DNA of 64,000 bases from Sedimentisphaerales bacterium (GTDB lineage: Bacteria > Planctomycetota > Phycisphaerae > Sedimentisphaerales > Anaerobacaceae). Every line of letters starts with the position of its first letter. The first letter of the stretch is position 1. The position numbers and the translations under genes are program-made. Under the pieces are notes generated by a model, which made no database searches, was not told where the DNA came from, and saw only the letters and a list, made by a program, of their open reading frames with translations. The DNA lies in contig JAFGCD010000017.1 in the NCBI GenBank assembly GCA_016932835.1, positions 44,206 to 108,205 on the forward strand, given 5' to 3'. Below are positions 61,607-64,000 of the stretch, piece by piece.

Positions 61607-62809
61607 TCAGGTGTGGTAATCGGCATTTATGCTGACGTACTCGGCCGAGAGGTCGCACCCATAGCAGAAGTCGCTCGCCTTGCCGACGCCCAAATCAACC
61701 GTAATTGTGTGCTCGGGTTGCGAGACTATCCTGCTTGCCTTCAAGGCGTCGAATTTCCTGGGCGAACCGTTGCTGAAAACCGTAACGTCATCGAGCTTGC
61801 AGCCCAGCCTTTCCGGATTGAGCTTGACCCCTGCCGAGCCGACCGCGCAGATAATCCTGCCCCAGTTGGGGTCGCCGCCGTGCACTGCGCACTTTACCAG
61901 TGGGTAATCGGCCACGGCGCGGGCGGCGCGGGCGGCCTCGGCGGTCGTAGCGGCCCCTTTGACGACAACCTTGAATATCCGTGTCGCCCCTTCGCTGTCA
62001 TGCGCCATTTGCCGGGCCAAATCGTCACACAATTGAGCCAGCGCCTTGGCGAATTTCTTGTATCGCGGGCATTTGCTCGTAATCGAACGATTGCCCGCCA
62101 GGCCGGAGGCCAGGATCATGCACGTATCGTTCGTGCTCTGGTGGCCGTCAACGGTAAGTTTGTTGAGCGAATCGCCTACGGCCTGTTTCAAAGCGGCGGC
62201 CAGCAGCGGCTTGCTTACAGCCGCATCAGTCGTGATAAACGACAAGGTCGTTGCCATATTAGGCCCGATCATCCCGGCCCCCTTGATCGCCCCTGTTATA
62301 GTCACCTCCGCACCGGATATGCCGAGCTTGCAGGCGGCCTGTTTGGGCCTGGTGTCGGTGGTCATTATGGCCCGGGCGAAATCGAGTCCCGCTTCAGCCG
62401 AAGCCGACAACTTCGCTACCGCTTTGGGGATTCCCGCAGTTATCTTTCCTATCGGCAACTGCTCGCCGATAATCCCGGTCGAGGCGACAAGCACATTGGC
62501 GGGCCTGGCCTCGATTTGCCGGGCGGTGACGGCGCACATTTTGACTGCGTTGTCGAGACCTTTTTGCCCGGTGCATGCATTCGCACAACCCGAATTTGCC
62601 ACCACCGCTTGAATTTCAGGGCTTTTAACGTGCTGCTTGCAAACCTGCACGGCCGCCGAGACGATCTTGTTAGTGGTGAATACCGCCGCCGCCTTGGCTC
62701 CGGTCGGGCAGACAATCAGGCCTAAATCAGGCTTGCCCGATTTCTTTATTCCGCATCCGATACCCGCGGCCAGAAACCCCCGCGGGGCTGTGATAGTGCC
62801 ATTGGCCAT
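61607..62809 (-). CDS. argJ: Glutamate N-acetyltransferase / amino-acid acetyltransferase
   Basis: 400 residues. Ntn-fold self-cleaving enzyme: MIGPNMATTLSF, with the nucleophile Thr187 that starts the beta chain; N-terminal GFLAAGIGCGIKKSG and VANSGCANACTG complete the oxyanion and substrate regions. Transfers acetyl from N-acetylornithine to glutamate in arginine synthesis. It is about 195 bases upstream of hppA. Confidence 0.95.
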   Translation of the reverse strand: MANGTITAPRGFLAAGIGCGIKKSGKPDLGLIVCPTGAKAAAVFTTNKIVSAAVQVCKQHVKSPEIQAVVANSGCANACTGQKGLDNAVKMCAVTARQIEARPANVLVASTGIIGEQLPIGKITAGIPKAVAKLSASAEAGLDFARAIMTTDTRPKQAACKLGISGAEVTITGAIKGAGMIGPNMATTLSFITTDAAVSKPLLAAALKQAVGDSLNKLTVDGHQSTNDTCMILASGLAGNRSITSKCPRYKKFAKALAQLCDDLARQMAHDSEGATRIFKVVVKGAATTAEAARAARAVADYPLVKCAVHGGDPNWGRIICAVGSAGVKLNPERLGCKLDDVTVFSNGSPRKFDALKASRIVSQPEHTITVDLGVGKASDFCYGCDLSAEYVSINADYHT

Positions 62810-62827
62810 CTGTGAACTCCTGAATCT

Positions 62828-63679
62828 CTATACGCTTGTCCTGTCATTCGATCGGGGGTCGTTGTCAGCGGCGGGACCGTTGCTCAGGATGCCCTTGATC
62901 GCCATATCCCTGAATCCCTTCATCGGGTCGTAGAATTTCTTTTTCAAATCGACCGTGTTGACCATTATGCCGGAACGATTCGACTTCAACTGCCGGACAA
63001 TCACCCCGTCGGCCCGGATGAAGCAGGATGGATAGGGAGCGTAATACCCGCTCGAATTCGACATGCTCACCCAGAAACGGTTAGTCGCCGCGTGACACTG
63101 CATCGTCTGGCGCATAATGTGCGTGTGTACGCTCGGGCCGCTCTGGCGGGCGTTGTAAAACGATTGCAGGATGCAGTTGACACCCTGTTTATACAGTTCG
63201 CGGTAAAGCTCGGGGAATCGCAGATCGAAGCATATCAGCAGCGAACACTTCACGCCCTTGACGGTGAAGGTCACGAATCTGCTGCCCGGCGTCAGCCGGC
63301 GCAGGTCGCCGGGCGTGCAGAAACGCTTGTCGTACCTGTCAACAATCTTTCCCTTCGGGCTTACCAGATACAGGCTGTTGTGCGGTTTATTGGGCTCGGT
63401 GAGCCTGTGCGTGCTGCCCAGGACCGCCCATATCTTCAGTTTGCCCGCCAGGGCTGCTATCTTCTGTGTCTCGTCGTGCAGCAGGTCCCAGTCATAACCG
63501 GCAAAGCTGGGAAAATCTGTGCCGACGTAACCGCTCAGCGCGCACTCGGAAAAATGCGCGATATCGGCGCCGGCCTCGGCGGCCTTTCGCATGAATGAGC
63601 GTATCGCACGCGAATTCCGCTTTATAGACCGGCCTACCGCAAATTGACACGTCGCAATCTTCAAGCATCCGTCAGCCAC
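62828..63679 (-). CDS. Carbon-nitrogen hydrolase (nitrilase superfamily)
   Basis: About 283 residues from GTG 63679, chosen because AAAGGA lies 8 bases before it; an ATG at 63688 has that tract touching it. Catalytic Glu45 (HFSECALSG), Lys118 (YDKRF) and Cys150 (LLICFDLRFPE) are present. Amidase- or carbamoylase-type activity is likely, with the substrate unknown. It lies 18 bases before argJ. The CTCTGTGGCTGA at its start belongs to an ACAGAG repeat copy, so the repeat supplies part of the initiation region. Confidence 0.88.
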   Translation of the reverse strand: MADGCLKIATCQFAVGRSIKRNSRAIRSFMRKAAEAGADIAHFSECALSGYVGTDFPSFAGYDWDLLHDETQKIAALAGKLKIWAVLGSTHRLTEPNKPHNSLYLVSPKGKIVDRYDKRFCTPGDLRRLTPGSRFVTFTVKGVKCSLLICFDLRFPELYRELYKQGVNCILQSFYNARQSGPSVHTHIMRQTMQCHAATNRFWVSMSNSSGYYAPYPSCFIRADGVIVRQLKSNRSGIMVNTVDLKKKFYDPMKGFRDMAIKGILSNGPAADNDPRSNDRTSV

Positions 63680-63731
63680 AGAGAACATCCTTTTTTTCTT
63701 CTTGCCACAGAGAACACAGAGAGCACAGAGA
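63673..63731. repeat. ACAGAG repeat unit at the right edge
   Basis: CAGCCACAGAGAACA, a T/C-rich spacer (TTTTTTTCTTC), then TTGCCACAGAGAACACAG and GAGCACAGAGA. Same unit order as 57366-57430. Confidence 0.65.
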
Positions 63732-63734
63732 TGA

Positions 63735-63998
63735 CTATCCTATAGCTGAACTTAACTGCCTGTACTCACATTCCATTGCGGCGGATTGCCAACCGAAAAA
63801 CTCCCTGATAGCTCTATTAATATCAAATGAAATGCTTGCTATAGTCATCTGTTCATCCCCATCAGTTCCGAGATCGTATTTCCATACAATCCCCTCCTGA
63901 TCTTCACCAATATTGATCAAGCAACGTTCTTTCTGTAAATTCTTTTTTGCTGTAAGACGGGGGTGTCGTTCTCCACAGTCATATCCAGATATCTTTTG
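63735..63998 (-). CDS. 3' part of an unknown gene, cut by the window edge
   Basis: The minus-strand frame is open to the right edge; the 3' 88 codons or so are visible. The protein is soluble, acidic and aromatic in places (GIVWKYDLGTDGDEQ, REFFGWQSAAMECEY). I do not recognise it. Like the SIR2 gene, it ends immediately beside an ACAGAG repeat unit. If the pattern holds, an inverted copy should lie beyond the window at its 5' end. Confidence 0.55.
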   Translation of the reverse strand, partial: QKISGYDCGERHPRLTAKKNLQKERCLINIGEDQEGIVWKYDLGTDGDEQMTIASISFDINRAIREFFGWQSAAMECEYRQLSSAIG

Positions 63999-64000
63999 CC

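Overview
This window looks like a chromosomal segment of a Planctomycetota bacterium, most likely class Phycisphaerae. That assignment is inferred from gene content: several secreted proteins with PEP-CTERM-type sorting tails, tandem clpP genes, many lipoproteins, and GH130/GH172 carbohydrate genes beside a sodium:solute symporter. No rRNA or other marker is present to prove it. Coding density is high, base composition is moderately GC-rich, and most genes sit in short same-strand operons.

Layout. 0-13 kb: a membrane-protein fragment, a VWA-domain PEP-CTERM protein, a lipoprotein-type isoaspartyl methyltransferase, tRNA-Gly, trigger factor with two clpP genes, a solitary DNA methyltransferase, Lnt and a HEAT-repeat lipoprotein. 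13-19.3 kb (+): an elongasome operon of coiled-coil membrane protein, small membrane protein, mreB, mreC, mreD and PBP2. 19.3-25.2 kb (-): a convergent division cluster of mraZ, a small gene, rsmH, a LysM protein, an ftsL-like gene, ftsI and a glycosyltransferase, driven by a promoter overlapped by two MraZ-box-like repeats. 25.5-28.8 kb (-): hflK, hflC and a DUF3616 gene. 29-40.6 kb: an accessory carbohydrate/secretion region with an Fe-S flavoprotein, GH130 plus SSS transporter, three PEP-CTERM-like proteins, several tiny membrane proteins, a possible IS relic and a GH172 enzyme. 40.7-46.7 kb: tRNA-Ala and a compact hypFCDEAB [NiFe]-hydrogenase maturation operon with no hydrogenase subunits nearby. 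46.7-64 kb: housekeeping genes (nadD, lysA, accB-accC, a SpoIIE-type phosphatase, yggS, yjbQ, argS, rsfS, hppA, argJ, a nitrilase), interrupted by a SIR2-like gene flanked by inverted ACAGAG-rich repeats.

The most unusual signals are: (1) a pair of homologous, promoter-bearing terminator hairpins on opposite strands (about 2.98-3.05 kb and 38.25-38.30 kb) whose loops carry a CCTCTCC/CCTCC tract complementary to Shine-Dalgarno sequences, plus a structurally similar C-rich-loop candidate at 54.8 kb; (2) the SIR2 gene bounded by inverted ACAGAG repeats, with a homologous repeat unit bordering another unknown gene at the right edge; (3) a 46-residue protein that is about two-thirds lysine, echoing the lysine-rich tail of trigger factor; (4) the intact division and elongation clusters with MraZ boxes. 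All functional statements rest on reading motifs by eye; no search was run.
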